Of a DNA stretch of 64,000 bases, positions 33,980-43,609 are shown in pieces. The position numbers and the translations under genes were made by a program. Origin of the DNA: JAIEOG01 sp964611895 (GTDB taxonomy: Bacteria; Bdellovibrionota; FAC87; UBA2466); assembly GCA_964611895.1 (NCBI GenBank), contig CAZTDN010000004.1:68058-132057 (forward strand), read 5' to 3'. The notes below the pieces were generated by a model. The model did not search any database. It was not told the DNA's origin and worked only from the letters and a program-made list of their open reading frames with translations. Each line of letters begins with the position of its first letter. Positions within the stretch are counted from its first letter, which is position 1.

Positions 33980-35095
33980 ATGATTATCGGCGTACCAAAA
34001 GAGATCAAAAACCGTGAAAATCGCGTCGGGCTGGTTCCAGCCGGTGCGCGGGCATTCGTGGCCCACGGGCATAAAGTCTTGGTGCAAAAATCCGCGGGGC
34101 TTGGAAGCGGAATTCCTGATGAAGCTTACATTGCCGCCGGCGCTAAAATCGTGGACACCGCAGCCGACGCCTGGGGCGCGGACATGGTAATCAAGGTAAA
34201 AGAGCCGCTCCCTGATGAGTTTAGTTATATGCGGCCTAACCAGATCCTCTACACCTACTTGCACTTGGCACCCGAACGACGACTCACCGAAGAGCTCATC
34301 GAACGCAAAGTTACCGGCATCGCCTACGAAACCATCCAAGAAGAAGACGGTTCACTCCCCTTGCTTCGTCCCATGAGCGAGGTCGCAGGCCGCATGTCCG
34401 CTCAAGTGGGCGCATTTTACTTGCAGAGTAGCTGGGACCAGCAAAACTCAGGCAAGGGCGTACTTTTGGGAGGCGTCCCAGGGGTAATGCCGGGTAAAGT
34501 GACTATTATCGGCGGAGGCGTTTCTGGATCGCATGCTGCCAAGATGGCCTTGGGCATGGGTGCCGTGGTCACTATTTTGGATGTGAGTCCGCAGCGTTTG
34601 GAGTATTTGGATAATATTTTCAGCGGACGACTTATCACTTTGATGTCAAACATCGACAATATTGAAGAAAGCGTTACCAAGGCCGACTTGGTCATTGGAG
34701 CTGTTTTAGTTCCCGGCGCAAAAGCGCCGAGTTTGGTCACACGAAATATGGTCTCAAAAATGGGCCGAGGGTCTGTTATCGTCGATATCGCCGTGGATCA
34801 GGGTGGGTGTGTAGAAACCTGCCGCCCTACCTCGCATGAGTCCCCCACTTTTGTTACCGATGGAGTCATCCATTATTGTGTTACGAATATGCCAGGAGCT
34901 GTCGCTCGGACTTCCACCCTTGCTCTGACCAATGTCACCTTGAAGTACGCATTGAAAATTGCGGACCTCGGCCCGGAGCAAGCGGCGTTGAGCAGCGAGC
35001 CCATTCGCAAAGGCTTTAATACTTACAAAGGAAAGCTCGTCTATGAACAGGTTGCCATTGCGCATAGCCTGCCCTACGAGCCACTCTCGCTGTAA
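33980..35095 (+). CDS. ald: Alanine dehydrogenase
   Basis: 371 residues matching NAD-dependent alanine dehydrogenase. The N-terminus is IGVPKEIKNRENRVGL (catalytic Arg/Lys), a KVKEP motif carries the substrate-binding Lys, and HLAPE carries the catalytic His. The Rossmann motif is GGGVSGSHAAKMALGMGA. It interconverts L-alanine and pyruvate plus ammonia; in an amino-acid consumer the catabolic direction is likely. GTAGGGGG precedes the start. Confidence 0.96.
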   Translation: MIIGVPKEIKNRENRVGLVPAGARAFVAHGHKVLVQKSAGLGSGIPDEAYIAAGAKIVDTAADAWGADMVIKVKEPLPDEFSYMRPNQILYTYLHLAPERRLTEELIERKVTGIAYETIQEEDGSLPLLRPMSEVAGRMSAQVGAFYLQSSWDQQNSGKGVLLGGVPGVMPGKVTIIGGGVSGSHAAKMALGMGAVVTILDVSPQRLEYLDNIFSGRLITLMSNIDNIEESVTKADLVIGAVLVPGAKAPSLVTRNMVSKMGRGSVIVDIAVDQGGCVETCRPTSHESPTFVTDGVIHYCVTNMPGAVARTSTLALTNVTLKYALKIADLGPEQAALSSEPIRKGFNTYKGKLVYEQVAIAHSLPYEPLSL

Positions 35096-35097
35096 CC

Positions 35098-35838
35098 ATG
35101 CCTGAGAATCTCCGTCCGGACCGCATGCCTGCGGTTGTCATTGTTCCTACCTATAACGAAGTGGACAATATCGGTGCGCTTTTGGCTGCCATCGAGCAGA
35201 ACGCACCGGGCGTTTCGGTACTGGTAGTCGATGACAACTCTCCGGACGGAACCCAGGCGGTGGTGGAAGGGGTGATGCAGAACAACCCTCAAGTACACCT
35301 TCTGCGCCGCCCCGGAAAACAAGGACTGGGCAACGCCTACAAGGCGGGATTTCAATGGGCGATCGATCACGGTTTTGGAAAACTGATAGAAATGGATGCA
35401 GACTTTTCGCACCCACCCGAGACGCTTCCACTTCTTATCCAGAGCCTAGACAGGTACCCCGTCGCTATCGGCTCTCGTTACATTCCCCAGGGCTATGTAA
35501 CCGGGTGGGGCTGGATTCGTCAGCTGATCAGCCGGGCGGGAAACATCTACGCGCGCGCGGTTTTGGGAGTGCGGACTCAGGATTTGACCGGTGGATTCAA
35601 CGCGTGGCGCCGCGATGTCTTAGAAGCGATTGATTACCTTTCCGTATCAAGCAAGGGCTACGTTTTTCAAATCGAGCTTAAGTACCGCTCCCTGCTCAAG
35701 GGCTACTCCATCCTCGAAGTGCCCATCCATTTTGCCAACCGCAAACTTGGCAAATCCAAAATGTCGGGATCGATCTTTTGGGAAGCTGCCGTGCAAGTAT
35801 TGAAACTGCGCAAACGCGCGCGACACCGGTTTGCATGA
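35098..35838 (+). CDS. Family-2 glycosyltransferase (polyprenol-phosphate mannosyltransferase type)
   Basis: 246 residues of GT-A fold. VIVPTYNEVDNIG opens the nucleotide-sugar site, DDNSPDGT follows, the DXD motif is Asp100-Ala-Asp102 (EMDADFSHPPE), and SGSIFWEA near the end is typical of dolichol-phosphate mannose synthase-like enzymes without membrane helices. It would transfer a hexose from a GDP- or UDP-sugar to polyprenyl phosphate. Its stop overlaps the ligA start (ATGA), and it starts 2 nt after ald. Confidence 0.9.
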   Translation: MPENLRPDRMPAVVIVPTYNEVDNIGALLAAIEQNAPGVSVLVVDDNSPDGTQAVVEGVMQNNPQVHLLRRPGKQGLGNAYKAGFQWAIDHGFGKLIEMDADFSHPPETLPLLIQSLDRYPVAIGSRYIPQGYVTGWGWIRQLISRAGNIYARAVLGVRTQDLTGGFNAWRRDVLEAIDYLSVSSKGYVFQIELKYRSLLKGYSILEVPIHFANRKLGKSKMSGSIFWEAAVQVLKLRKRARHRFA

Positions 35839-37835
35839 CTCCCGAAGCTGCCCGCAAACGAATCGAGTGGTTGATAGAAGAGCTGTGGCGACATGGATAC
35901 CAGTACTACGTTCTGGACCAGCCGCTGATCTCGGATGAGGAATACGATCGCCTTTACAAGGAACTCGTCGCTCTAGAAAAGCATTACCCCCAGTTCCAAT
36001 CTCCTCATTCTCCAACGCAAAAGGTTGGAGGAATGCCGCTGAAAAAGTTCCCCAAGTACAAGCACCGAGAGCCCATGCTCGGGTTGCAAAACATCTACAA
36101 TCCCGACGAGCTCAAAGAAACCTTTGAACGCTGGTCAGAGACCACCGGACCCGAGTTTTCGGTCGTCGTCGAGCCAAAATTTGATGGCCTCGCCATTGAG
36201 CTCGTATACGAAAATGGATTACTGCTGGTCGCCGCCACACGGGGCGACGGCGAAACAGGGGAGGATGTTACTTCTAACGTCAAAACAATACGTTCTGTGC
36301 CTCTTCGACTGCGAGAACCTTTTCCCAAACTGCTTGAAGTGCGCGGAGAAATTCTATTGCTCAAAGAAGATTTTCGGCGACTCAATGAGGAGCGCGCACT
36401 AAAAGGGGAGCCCCTTTTTGCCAACCCACGCAATGCTGCTGCCGGAAGCATTCGCCAGCTAGATCCTAAAATCGCTGCCGAACGCAGTTTGGATCTTTTT
36501 TGCCACGGCATTGGCTCCACCCAAGGGTTGCAGCTCCAAACTCAAACGGAGTTGTTTGCCTTTTTGCGAGATAGAGGTCTGAAGACCAATCACCTCTCCA
36601 AACGCGTGAATTCTCTAGAGGAGGCCCAAGCTTATTATGAACGCCTCGATCGCGATCGAGACGCACTGCCCTATGAGATCGATGGCATAGTCCTAAAAAT
36701 CGACTCCTTCCGATTTCAACAAGAAATGGGGTTTGTCGCACGATCGCCTCGATGGGCGTTTGCGTATAAGTTTGCGGCACAGGAAGGCAACACGGTCTTG
36801 CGCTCGGTGCTGTTTCAGGTTGGTAGGACGGGGGTCATTACGCCTGTTGCGGATCTAGAGCCTGTTTCCATCGGCGGGGTAACTGTTTCCCGAGCTGGTT
36901 TACACAACGAAGATCAGATGCGAGCGATGGACCTGCGCATTGGGGACACTGTCGTTGTCAAAAGAGCTGGCGACGTGATCCCGGATGTTCAAAGCGTGGT
37001 GGTGCAGGCACGCAAGGGAACAGAAAAGAAAATCGTCTTTCCGGACAAGTGCCCCTCTTGCCAGTCCCGCATTGTTCGAATTGAAGGCGAAGCGGCACAC
37101 CGTTGCTTGAACATCGCCTGCCCTGCTCAGATTGCAGAACGCCTGAAACACTTCGTTTCAAAACGCGCACTCAATATCGAGGGACTTGGCGATCGCTGGA
37201 TTGAACTTTTTTTGGAGTCGGGTCTCATTCGGCACTATTCCGATCTCTTCGATATCAAAGTCGAAGATCTTCTCAAGCTCGAACGTCAAGGAGAACGCTC
37301 CGCCCAGAAGCTCATCCAAGCCATCAAAGCGAGTCGAAATACGACTTTAGATCGTTTTATCTACGCTCTGGGAATTCGTTTTGTAGGTGAAAGAACAGCG
37401 GAACTCATCGCCCTGCATTTTGGCACTTTAGACGCATTTATCCATGCGACTCGCGAGCAAATGCTTCAGGTGGAAGAAGTCGGGGAAACCGTCGCCCAAG
37501 CCATCGAAGAGTTCTTAAACGACAAACACAATACAGAAGAAATAAAGCGCCTTCTTGCCAAAGGGGTCGATCCCGCACCCACGCGCGCTCCTGGCGAGAA
37601 TGGAAAACAAACCCTCAACGGGGCCACCTTTGTCCTTACCGGTACGCTTCCCACCCTAACCCGGGAACAGGCAGAAGAATTAATCCGTAAACACGGTGGA
37701 AAAGTAACCAGCAGCGTCAGCAAAAAAACCGCTTACCTCTTACTCGGAGCAGAACCCGGATCCAAATTCGACAAAGCAAAAACACTCGGCATAAAAATGC
37801 TAAACGAAGCCGAGTTTCTCGACCTGATCAAGTAG
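35835..37835 (+). CDS. ligA: NAD-dependent DNA ligase
   Basis: 666 residues from the ATG at 35835, which overlaps the glycosyltransferase stop. Domain Ia holds the NMN-site region (YYVLDQPLISDEEYDRL). The adenylation motif EPKFDG contains the nucleophile Lys115. The OB fold, a Cys4 zinc finger (CPSCQSR, then CLNIACP), helix-hairpin-helix repeats and a C-terminal BRCT domain (ATFVLTGTLPTLTREQAEEL) complete the standard architecture. The stop directly abuts the convergent pyrD stop. Confidence 0.98.
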   Translation: MTPEAARKRIEWLIEELWRHGYQYYVLDQPLISDEEYDRLYKELVALEKHYPQFQSPHSPTQKVGGMPLKKFPKYKHREPMLGLQNIYNPDELKETFERWSETTGPEFSVVVEPKFDGLAIELVYENGLLLVAATRGDGETGEDVTSNVKTIRSVPLRLREPFPKLLEVRGEILLLKEDFRRLNEERALKGEPLFANPRNAAAGSIRQLDPKIAAERSLDLFCHGIGSTQGLQLQTQTELFAFLRDRGLKTNHLSKRVNSLEEAQAYYERLDRDRDALPYEIDGIVLKIDSFRFQQEMGFVARSPRWAFAYKFAAQEGNTVLRSVLFQVGRTGVITPVADLEPVSIGGVTVSRAGLHNEDQMRAMDLRIGDTVVVKRAGDVIPDVQSVVVQARKGTEKKIVFPDKCPSCQSRIVRIEGEAAHRCLNIACPAQIAERLKHFVSKRALNIEGLGDRWIELFLESGLIRHYSDLFDIKVEDLLKLERQGERSAQKLIQAIKASRNTTLDRFIYALGIRFVGERTAELIALHFGTLDAFIHATREQMLQVEEVGETVAQAIEEFLNDKHNTEEIKRLLAKGVDPAPTRAPGENGKQTLNGATFVLTGTLPTLTREQAEELIRKHGGKVTSSVSKKTAYLLLGAEPGSKFDKAKTLGIKMLNEAEFLDLIK

Positions 37836-38813
37836 TCAATCTAAACCAGCCAGTTCCCTCAAAAGCCCAGGGCCCTGATAGACGAGCCCTGTGTAAACCT
37901 CGACAAGATCCGCCCCAGCTCGTCGCATCTGTTTTGCAGAGGCGCGATTCCACACTCCCCCCACCCCAATCAAGGACTTCTTATGGCCCAACGCCTGCCG
38001 CGCGATCGACACACATTCAATCGCACGCGAAAACAAAGGACGACCGGATAATCCCCCGGCCGGCATTGAAAAAACTTCCTCTGCCATTTCTCGCGAAGTA
38101 TTCGTCAGCACTATGCCTGCCAGGCGATTTTCATCCCGAACGGCCGTAGCGAGCCTGTCTAGTTGTGCGTTTTCAAGATCGGGAGAAAGTTTTATCCATA
38201 CCGGCACCCCCGCAGGGACGCGTTGCGCGATTTGCGCCAAGAACTCCTCACTCTGCAGCTGCATCAACCCTGGTGTGTTGGGAGAACTCAAGTTCACGAC
38301 AAAACCATCCACGAGACCCTGCAAGGCCTGAAACCCTTTCGCATAGTCCGCCAGAGCGTCCGCGTTCGGAGTAGTCCGGTTCTTGCCAATATTCGCAAGC
38401 AGAACAAACCCCGGCAGACGAGACCGGTAGCGTCGTATATTTTGACTAAAAACTTCCAAACCGACGCTATTGAAGCCCATGTGGTTCACCAACGTTCCCG
38501 CAGCAGGACGCCAGAGCCTTGGCTTGGGGTTCCCGGGTTGAGGGAGAGGCGTTACTGTCCCCACCTCAACAAAACCGGCTCCCAACACAGCCAATCCCGC
38601 AAATATTTCGGCGTTCTTATCCAGCCCAGCGGCCACGCCCACGCGAGCGGGAAAACGAAAACCACACTGAGGAACGACGATGCTTGCAGGCGAAGCAAAT
38701 GGTCGTTTTTGAACATGGAACCTTATCCATTGCAGGCACTGCAAAAACGCTTTCGCCAGTGCATGCGCCGTCTCAGGAGGAAGCCAGAGTAATAGTCTGT
38801 GAAAAAAATGCAT
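37836..38813 (-). CDS. pyrD: Dihydroorotate dehydrogenase (quinone), class 2
   Basis: 325 residues from the ATG at 38813, after GGTGGAGTGACG. The open frame runs on to 39020, but that part lies inside the upstream lipoprotein gene and is not used. The N-terminal helices (HFFHRLLLWLPPETAHALAK) form the membrane-associated quinone tunnel of class 2 enzymes. The FMN site includes VGVAAGLDKNAE, the catalytic loop NLSSPNTPGL has Ser in the base position, and GVGGVWNRASA precedes the phosphate-binding end. Fourth step of pyrimidine synthesis. Confidence 0.96.
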   Translation of the reverse strand: MHFFHRLLLWLPPETAHALAKAFLQCLQWIRFHVQKRPFASPASIVVPQCGFRFPARVGVAAGLDKNAEIFAGLAVLGAGFVEVGTVTPLPQPGNPKPRLWRPAAGTLVNHMGFNSVGLEVFSQNIRRYRSRLPGFVLLANIGKNRTTPNADALADYAKGFQALQGLVDGFVVNLSSPNTPGLMQLQSEEFLAQIAQRVPAGVPVWIKLSPDLENAQLDRLATAVRDENRLAGIVLTNTSREMAEEVFSMPAGGLSGRPLFSRAIECVSIARQALGHKKSLIGVGGVWNRASAKQMRRAGADLVEVYTGLVYQGPGLLRELAGLD

Positions 38814-38815
38814 CG

Positions 38816-39451
38816 TCACTCCACCGAAGGGGCTGAGCCAAAAAAGAATCCCGCATTGACCTGGTACTGAGTATATTTCGATGAAATATCGGCGGCTCCC
38901 CCGGCCTCCAAGCAAACTCCCCACGTATTTCCCCAACGAATACCCACGGCACCGCCCACCAAGTTTTGATCCTGAGTGGAAAATCGAAACACAACACGGG
39001 GAGAAACGTACACCCCCCATTCCGGGGCAAAATCGTAGCTAATATACATCGGGATCAGTACGTCGAGGATCTCTCGTTGAAAATGCGTCGTATCGGATGC
39101 CCCAGACTTCACCCCGAGAAATCCGACCCCCGCCCCAAGAGCGAATGCAAATTCTGGGTCGTTCACCAAATTGAACTTAAGGTCTCCAGTAAACATTCCA
39201 GGCATCGTGTAACGCAACCCTACATCCCAATCCGTGAGAAAGCCAAAACGACCGGCAACCTCCAAAAAAGGAAAGGTGACTTTGGACGGGTCCGAAGGGC
39301 TAGCCTCGGGAGTTCTAAAAAAACCAGCCCCCACCAAAAACCGATGGGTGCCCTCAGGAAGTACTCGCGCCGTTTGCAATGCAGACATGCTGGTACAGGC
39401 GTTCAAAAAAAGGCAAAAACAACCCGCACCCAAAACTCTTAGCCAACGCAT
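38816..39451 (-). CDS. Lipoprotein with outer-membrane barrel-like body
   Basis: 211 residues. A lipoprotein signal (LGAGCFCLFLNAC) gives lipidation at Cys19. The mature part has repeated Gly/aromatic alternating strands (HRFLVGAGFF, GRFGFLTDWDVGLRY, GIRWGNTWGV) consistent with a small barrel or a surface beta-protein. It ends GFFFGSAPSVE, without a BAM C-terminal aromatic. It ends 2 nt before pyrD, so expression is linked. Function unknown. Confidence 0.7.
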   Translation of the reverse strand: MRWLRVLGAGCFCLFLNACTSMSALQTARVLPEGTHRFLVGAGFFRTPEASPSDPSKVTFPFLEVAGRFGFLTDWDVGLRYTMPGMFTGDLKFNLVNDPEFAFALGAGVGFLGVKSGASDTTHFQREILDVLIPMYISYDFAPEWGVYVSPRVVFRFSTQDQNLVGGAVGIRWGNTWGVCLEAGGAADISSKYTQYQVNAGFFFGSAPSVE

Positions 39452-39519
39452 AAAAAGAAGATTTCCCTATCCCCGAAGGTTAGGCAAGATACTCTGTCAT
39501 AGCCGCAAAGGAGGCCCGC

Positions 39520-40200
39520 GTGCAGACTGCTCTGGTGGAACTCAAAGGCGTCACGAAAGCCTATCAGTTAGGTGAAACACAGGTGGATGCTCTCAAAGGC
39601 ATTGACCTGACCCTCAACGCTGGGGAATTCACCGCGCTGGTGGGAGCCTCCGGCTCGGGAAAAAGCACACTGCTCAATATCATCGGGTGCATTGACGACG
39701 CCGATGCAGGAACCGTTCTCCTGGATAAGATCGACATAAAAACCCTTAACGAGACCCGGAAAGCCCAAATACGCAACCGCAAGCTCGGGTTCGTTTTTCA
39801 AAGTTTCAATCTAGTCCCTGTTTTGACTGCGAGCGAGAATGTGGAGCTCCCCTTGTTTTTGCAAAAGGAAATTCCCGCATTGGAACGGGCAGCTCGGGTG
39901 AAATCGGCATTGGAGTCCGTGGGATTACAGAACTATGCGAACCATCTTCCGGACAAGTTATCGGGCGGTCAGCGTCAGAGAGTCGCCATTGCACGTGCGC
40001 TAGTAACCCGCCCCCGTCTGGTCATCGCGGATGAGCCGACGGCAAACTTAGACTCGGCAACGGCAAACCAGCTTGTCGACCTGCTACTGGAGCTAAACCA
40101 GAAACAAGGCGTGACTTTTCTTTTCTCGACACACGACGAAAAACTCATGAATCGAGTTAATCGGATCGTACGCATACAAGACGGGGTGCTTCAACCGTGA
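39520..40200 (+). CDS. LolD/MacB-type ABC transporter ATPase
   Basis: 226 residues. Walker A GASGSGKST spans residues 42-50, followed by the family Q-loop FVFQSFNLVP, signature LSGGQRQRVAIARAL, Walker B LVIADEPTANLD and H-loop STHDEK. These features place it in the LolD/MacB/FtsE branch that works with FtsX-fold permeases by mechanotransmission. The GTG start has an excellent AAAGGAGG. Its stop overlaps the next start (GTGA). First gene of a five-gene export operon. Confidence 0.95.
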   Translation: MQTALVELKGVTKAYQLGETQVDALKGIDLTLNAGEFTALVGASGSGKSTLLNIIGCIDDADAGTVLLDKIDIKTLNETRKAQIRNRKLGFVFQSFNLVPVLTASENVELPLFLQKEIPALERAARVKSALESVGLQNYANHLPDKLSGGQRQRVAIARALVTRPRLVIADEPTANLDSATANQLVDLLLELNQKQGVTFLFSTHDEKLMNRVNRIVRIQDGVLQP

Positions 40201-41558
40201 GTGCCTACATCGACCTCACGTGGCGTCTGGCATGGCGCGGTCTTTTGCGCAATAGAAGACGCAATCTAGTATCCTTGCTCTCCATCTCTTTGGGGTTTGC
40301 GGGCCTAGTTTTGATGAACGCTTACATTGCACGAGCGGACAGGTACATGGCCACGAATACCATTTACATCAACCACACAGGCCATGTGTCCGTGTTCAAA
40401 GCTGGGGCGAGAGAGCGTTTTTATGCGGACACGCAGGCCTTGAGCCTGGATGCGAAAGAACAACGCGCCATTCTAGATGCTGTGGCGCTCATGCCCGAGG
40501 TAGAATTCGTTGCCAAATATCTCTGGGGCCAAGGATTGATCGGCAATGGTTGTGCGTCCGTTCCTTTTCAAGCACTGGGGATAGATGATACCGCAGGTGC
40601 GAAAGTTCGATCGCACCCCGAAGTCCTGACCTGGACTCCCGAATTGAACGCACTTAAGAAAGGCAAGCCCCTGACTGATTCTGGTTCGGCAGAAGACGGG
40701 ATATTGATCACCTCTTCTCTCGCAGAGCTCTTGAACAAACCGAAGACTTTTTCAGAAACAAGCGGAGCCCTCAGCCCGCTCGTTGTTGACTGCGCTCTCC
40801 CCTCTACCCACGAAGCGATCGCAGCGAGTGCTGACACGCAGCTTGTCGGGCGTACTTTTGCGGGAGACTTTTCTGCAATCGATAGTCAGGTAGTTGGCCA
40901 CTTCTCCACTGGCCTAGCCCTAACAGAGGATACAGGGCTTCAGACGCGCTTGTCGCACCTACAAAAACTCTTGGATACGGACCGCGTTGCGTATTTTGGT
41001 ATTTTTCTCAAAGATCGCACAAGCACACGTTCTTTTGCCTCCGCCCTCGATTCTCGATTCCGTGCACAGAACCTCCCCTTTGAAGTGCTTCCTTTTTCGG
41101 ACGAACGAGTCTCTCCTTTTTACGCTGGCGTCATGAGTTTCTTGCGGACCATGGCTCTGTTTTTCTTTCTCATTGTCGCTGGCATGATCTCAGTAGCCAT
41201 CTCCGGGTTTATTACTATGGGATTGATGGAACGGCGCCGTGAGATGGGAACCCTACGCGCCATTGGATTTACCGCACGGGCTATTTCACATTTGTTCCTC
41301 AAGGAAACTTTTTTCCTCGTACTCAGTGGTGTTGGGGTCGGTGTGCTCGCATCGACTATTGTCGTAGCGATGGTGAACCGAGCCGGGCTGCGCTACCAAC
41401 CTCCAGGGGTGGCGGGAGATGTCCCATTCCTCCTCTTGATGGAGGTCCCCACAGCGTTTTACACTGGAGTCCTTGTGGCGGCGATTGGGCTGGCGAGCGC
41501 CTGGTGGAAGCTGAAAAAACTGTCCCAGGAAAAACCCGTTGAACTTTTACAGGGGTAA
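40197..41558 (+). CDS. FtsX/LolC-type ABC permease 1
   Basis: 453 residues with the four-helix MacB/LolC/E topology. One N-terminal membrane segment (LVSLLSISLGFAGLVLM) is followed by a large periplasmic domain (~residues 45-310) and three C-terminal helices starting at ALFFFLIVAGMISVAISGF. The coupling element RRREMGTLRAIGFTARAI is the FtsX hallmark. GTGA overlap with the ATPase and a 3-nt gap to the LolA-like gene indicate tight co-expression. Two non-identical permeases flank the periplasmic protein, so a LolCE-like heterodimer is likely. Confidence 0.9.
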   Translation: MSAYIDLTWRLAWRGLLRNRRRNLVSLLSISLGFAGLVLMNAYIARADRYMATNTIYINHTGHVSVFKAGARERFYADTQALSLDAKEQRAILDAVALMPEVEFVAKYLWGQGLIGNGCASVPFQALGIDDTAGAKVRSHPEVLTWTPELNALKKGKPLTDSGSAEDGILITSSLAELLNKPKTFSETSGALSPLVVDCALPSTHEAIAASADTQLVGRTFAGDFSAIDSQVVGHFSTGLALTEDTGLQTRLSHLQKLLDTDRVAYFGIFLKDRTSTRSFASALDSRFRAQNLPFEVLPFSDERVSPFYAGVMSFLRTMALFFFLIVAGMISVAISGFITMGLMERRREMGTLRAIGFTARAISHLFLKETFFLVLSGVGVGVLASTIVVAMVNRAGLRYQPPGVAGDVPFLLLMEVPTAFYTGVLVAAIGLASAWWKLKKLSQEKPVELLQG

Positions 41559-41561
41559 ACC

Positions 41562-42290
41562 ATGATTCAAAAACTAGTCGTTGTCAGTGTTTTGGCTTCT
41601 TACTTAGCTCTGGGTGCCACGGATCCCGCCGAGCTGCTGCGATCCGCGGATCGAGCGCGCGGGGCGCTCGCCCAGGGAGCAACATGGAATATTCACATAC
41701 AAAATGCCGGGGACGACCAACCCGCGCGGAGTTTTTCCGTCCAAACCAAAGCAGACCATGCCAGGGCCACCGCTACCGCACCCACCAGAAACAAAGGCGA
41801 AGTTTTTCTTTTCAGCCCTGAAACACTCTGGTTCTACAAGCCCGGCCTGCGCAAGCCCGTCTCGTTATCCGCTCGTTCTCGCCTAAGCGGCGAGACCGCC
41901 AACGGAGATATAGCGGCAACCCATTACTCACGGGATTACACTGCGGTACTGAGCAAAGAGGAGGTTCTGGGTAAATCCAAGACCTATGTCCTGGAACTCA
42001 AAGCCAAGAACAAGAACGTCACATACGATCGCATTCGCTACTGGATTGACGCCCAATCCAAGCTGGGGCTGAAAGCGGAGTTCTTATCCCTCGAAGGAGA
42101 AGTCCTAAAACGAGCGAGCTTCGAGTACCGCAATTCCATTCAAGAGGGGTCAAAGAGTTACCCTTTTATCAGTGAGATGATTATCGAAGACGCTTTTACT
42201 CAAGGAAAGAAAAGCACCTTGAAGTATGAAAAGCCGGTGGCGGCGCAGCTTTCGGACACTTTATTCAACGTCAACGGACTGATGAAGTGA
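41562..42290 (+). CDS. LolA-like outer-membrane lipoprotein-sorting protein
   Basis: 242 residues with a signal peptide (LVVVSVLASYLALGA). The mature part has the features of the LolA-like outer-membrane lipoprotein-sorting family: a strand FLFSPETLWFYKP, KPVSLSARSRLSGE and IAATHYSRDYTAVL, then strands carrying KAEFLSLEGEVLKRASFE. LolA folds bind lipoprotein acyl chains in a half-barrel and ferry them across the periplasm. Here the gene sits between two FtsX permeases, so it is the obvious periplasmic carrier for that transporter. The next start (GTG) overlaps its stop. Confidence 0.88.
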   Translation: MIQKLVVVSVLASYLALGATDPAELLRSADRARGALAQGATWNIHIQNAGDDQPARSFSVQTKADHARATATAPTRNKGEVFLFSPETLWFYKPGLRKPVSLSARSRLSGETANGDIAATHYSRDYTAVLSKEEVLGKSKTYVLELKAKNKNVTYDRIRYWIDAQSKLGLKAEFLSLEGEVLKRASFEYRNSIQEGSKSYPFISEMIIEDAFTQGKKSTLKYEKPVAAQLSDTLFNVNGLMK

Positions 42291-43609
42291 CTCATTTCGA
42301 AAACCTCCCCTCCCGCCTTGCACGACGAAGTCTTCAACGGCATTGGCGCTACAGTTTGAGCGCCGTCTTGGCGGTAGCGTTGGGCTTTGTCTCTCTCACG
42401 CTTTTTCGGGCTTATATGCAAGATGTGGCTTGGCTTTACGAGGATACGTACGCGCATCGAGGAATGTACGCCAACGTATTGATTGAGCGCCAGGCCACTG
42501 CCGCCCAACGAAAATCTGCTCCTTGGGAGTATGCTTTGACCCCTGATCTGCAGACCGAAATAGACACTTTCCTGAAAAGCGCTCCCGAAGTTGAAAACCG
42601 AGTCCGTTTTTTGACGGGGACAGGGTTGATTAGCAATGGAACGACCCAGGTCATATTTTTTGCCAAAGGGTATGATCTCGCCGAAGGCACCCGACTGAGG
42701 GCCCCAACTTGGAGCTGGGACGCTTCTCACGGGCTCCCTTTGGATAAGTCCGAGGACGCTTCTCCTGTTTTGATTGGGAAGGGTTTGGCGCGCATGCTCG
42801 GCTGCACGATTCCACCAGGAAAAACCTTGTCGTCCAAAGGAGGATACGAGCCCATCGCTCGGGCATTTGATTGCCCCAACCGTGACTTACAGCTCGCAGT
42901 GAGCACACAAACTGGGCAGGCAAATGCAGTGACCGTGCACTTAAGCGGCCTAACAAATGGCATTTTTAAAGAGCTTGATCAAAAATACGTGCTAGCCCCA
43001 CTGCCGGTACTCCAGAAACTCTATGACACTCGGTCCATTAGTTTTGTTTCGGTTTCAACCAAACCCCACACGACAAAACAGTTCCTCCATCGTTTGGAAC
43101 GTTATATTTCAGATAAAAAGCTTCCGCTGATTGCGTCGGATTGGAAAGATCACCGCGAGGGCGATATGTACCGGCGTACAATGGACCTGCTGCGCATTTT
43201 TAGAGACTTTGTCATCAGCATCCTCATTGTTATTACCGGATTGAGCGTGTTCAATACTTTTTTGAAAATCGTCAAAGAGCGCACTCGCGAAATAGGAACC
43301 TTACGCAGCCTTGGCTTTACTCCTCGCACCTTGCTGAGTCTATTCTGTTTGGAAGCCGGTTACTTATCGGCCATCGGTATCCTTCTCGGCATTGCGCTTT
43401 CAATCGGTACTTCAGCGGCCATCAACCACGCAGGGATTTTTTATAAAGCTGGGATCTTGGCTGAACCCGTACTTTTTCGTATTGCCTATTCCCCTACGGT
43501 GTATCTAACGAGTGGTCTTTTTTTAGGAGCCGTTGCAATAACAGCGTCTGCCATAGCGGCTACTGGCACCGTCAGGGCAAAAATATCGGATAATCTTAGC
43601 CATGTTTAA
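42287..43609 (+). CDS. FtsX/LolC-type ABC permease 2
   Basis: 440 residues with the same topology as permease 1: an N-terminal helix (YSLSAVLAVALGFVSLTLF), a periplasmic domain (~50-290) and three C-terminal helices. The coupling motif is RTREIGTLRSLGFTPRTL. Sequence identity to permease 1 is limited outside the C-terminal module, which supports a heterodimer rather than a recent duplication. Its GTG overlaps the LolA-like stop, and its end overlaps the barrel gene by 8 nt. Confidence 0.9.
   Translation: MTHFENLPSRLARRSLQRHWRYSLSAVLAVALGFVSLTLFRAYMQDVAWLYEDTYAHRGMYANVLIERQATAAQRKSAPWEYALTPDLQTEIDTFLKSAPEVENRVRFLTGTGLISNGTTQVIFFAKGYDLAEGTRLRAPTWSWDASHGLPLDKSEDASPVLIGKGLARMLGCTIPPGKTLSSKGGYEPIARAFDCPNRDLQLAVSTQTGQANAVTVHLSGLTNGIFKELDQKYVLAPLPVLQKLYDTRSISFVSVSTKPHTTKQFLHRLERYISDKKLPLIASDWKDHREGDMYRRTMDLLRIFRDFVISILIVITGLSVFNTFLKIVKERTREIGTLRSLGFTPRTLLSLFCLEAGYLSAIGILLGIALSIGTSAAINHAGIFYKAGILAEPVLFRIAYSPTVYLTSGLFLGAVAITASAIAATGTVRAKISDNLSHV

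Noticed and set aside
38814..39020. N-terminal extension of pyrD to 39020
   Set aside because: The extension lies within the lipoprotein gene; the ATG at 38813 has a ribosome-binding site and the class 2 N-terminal helices.
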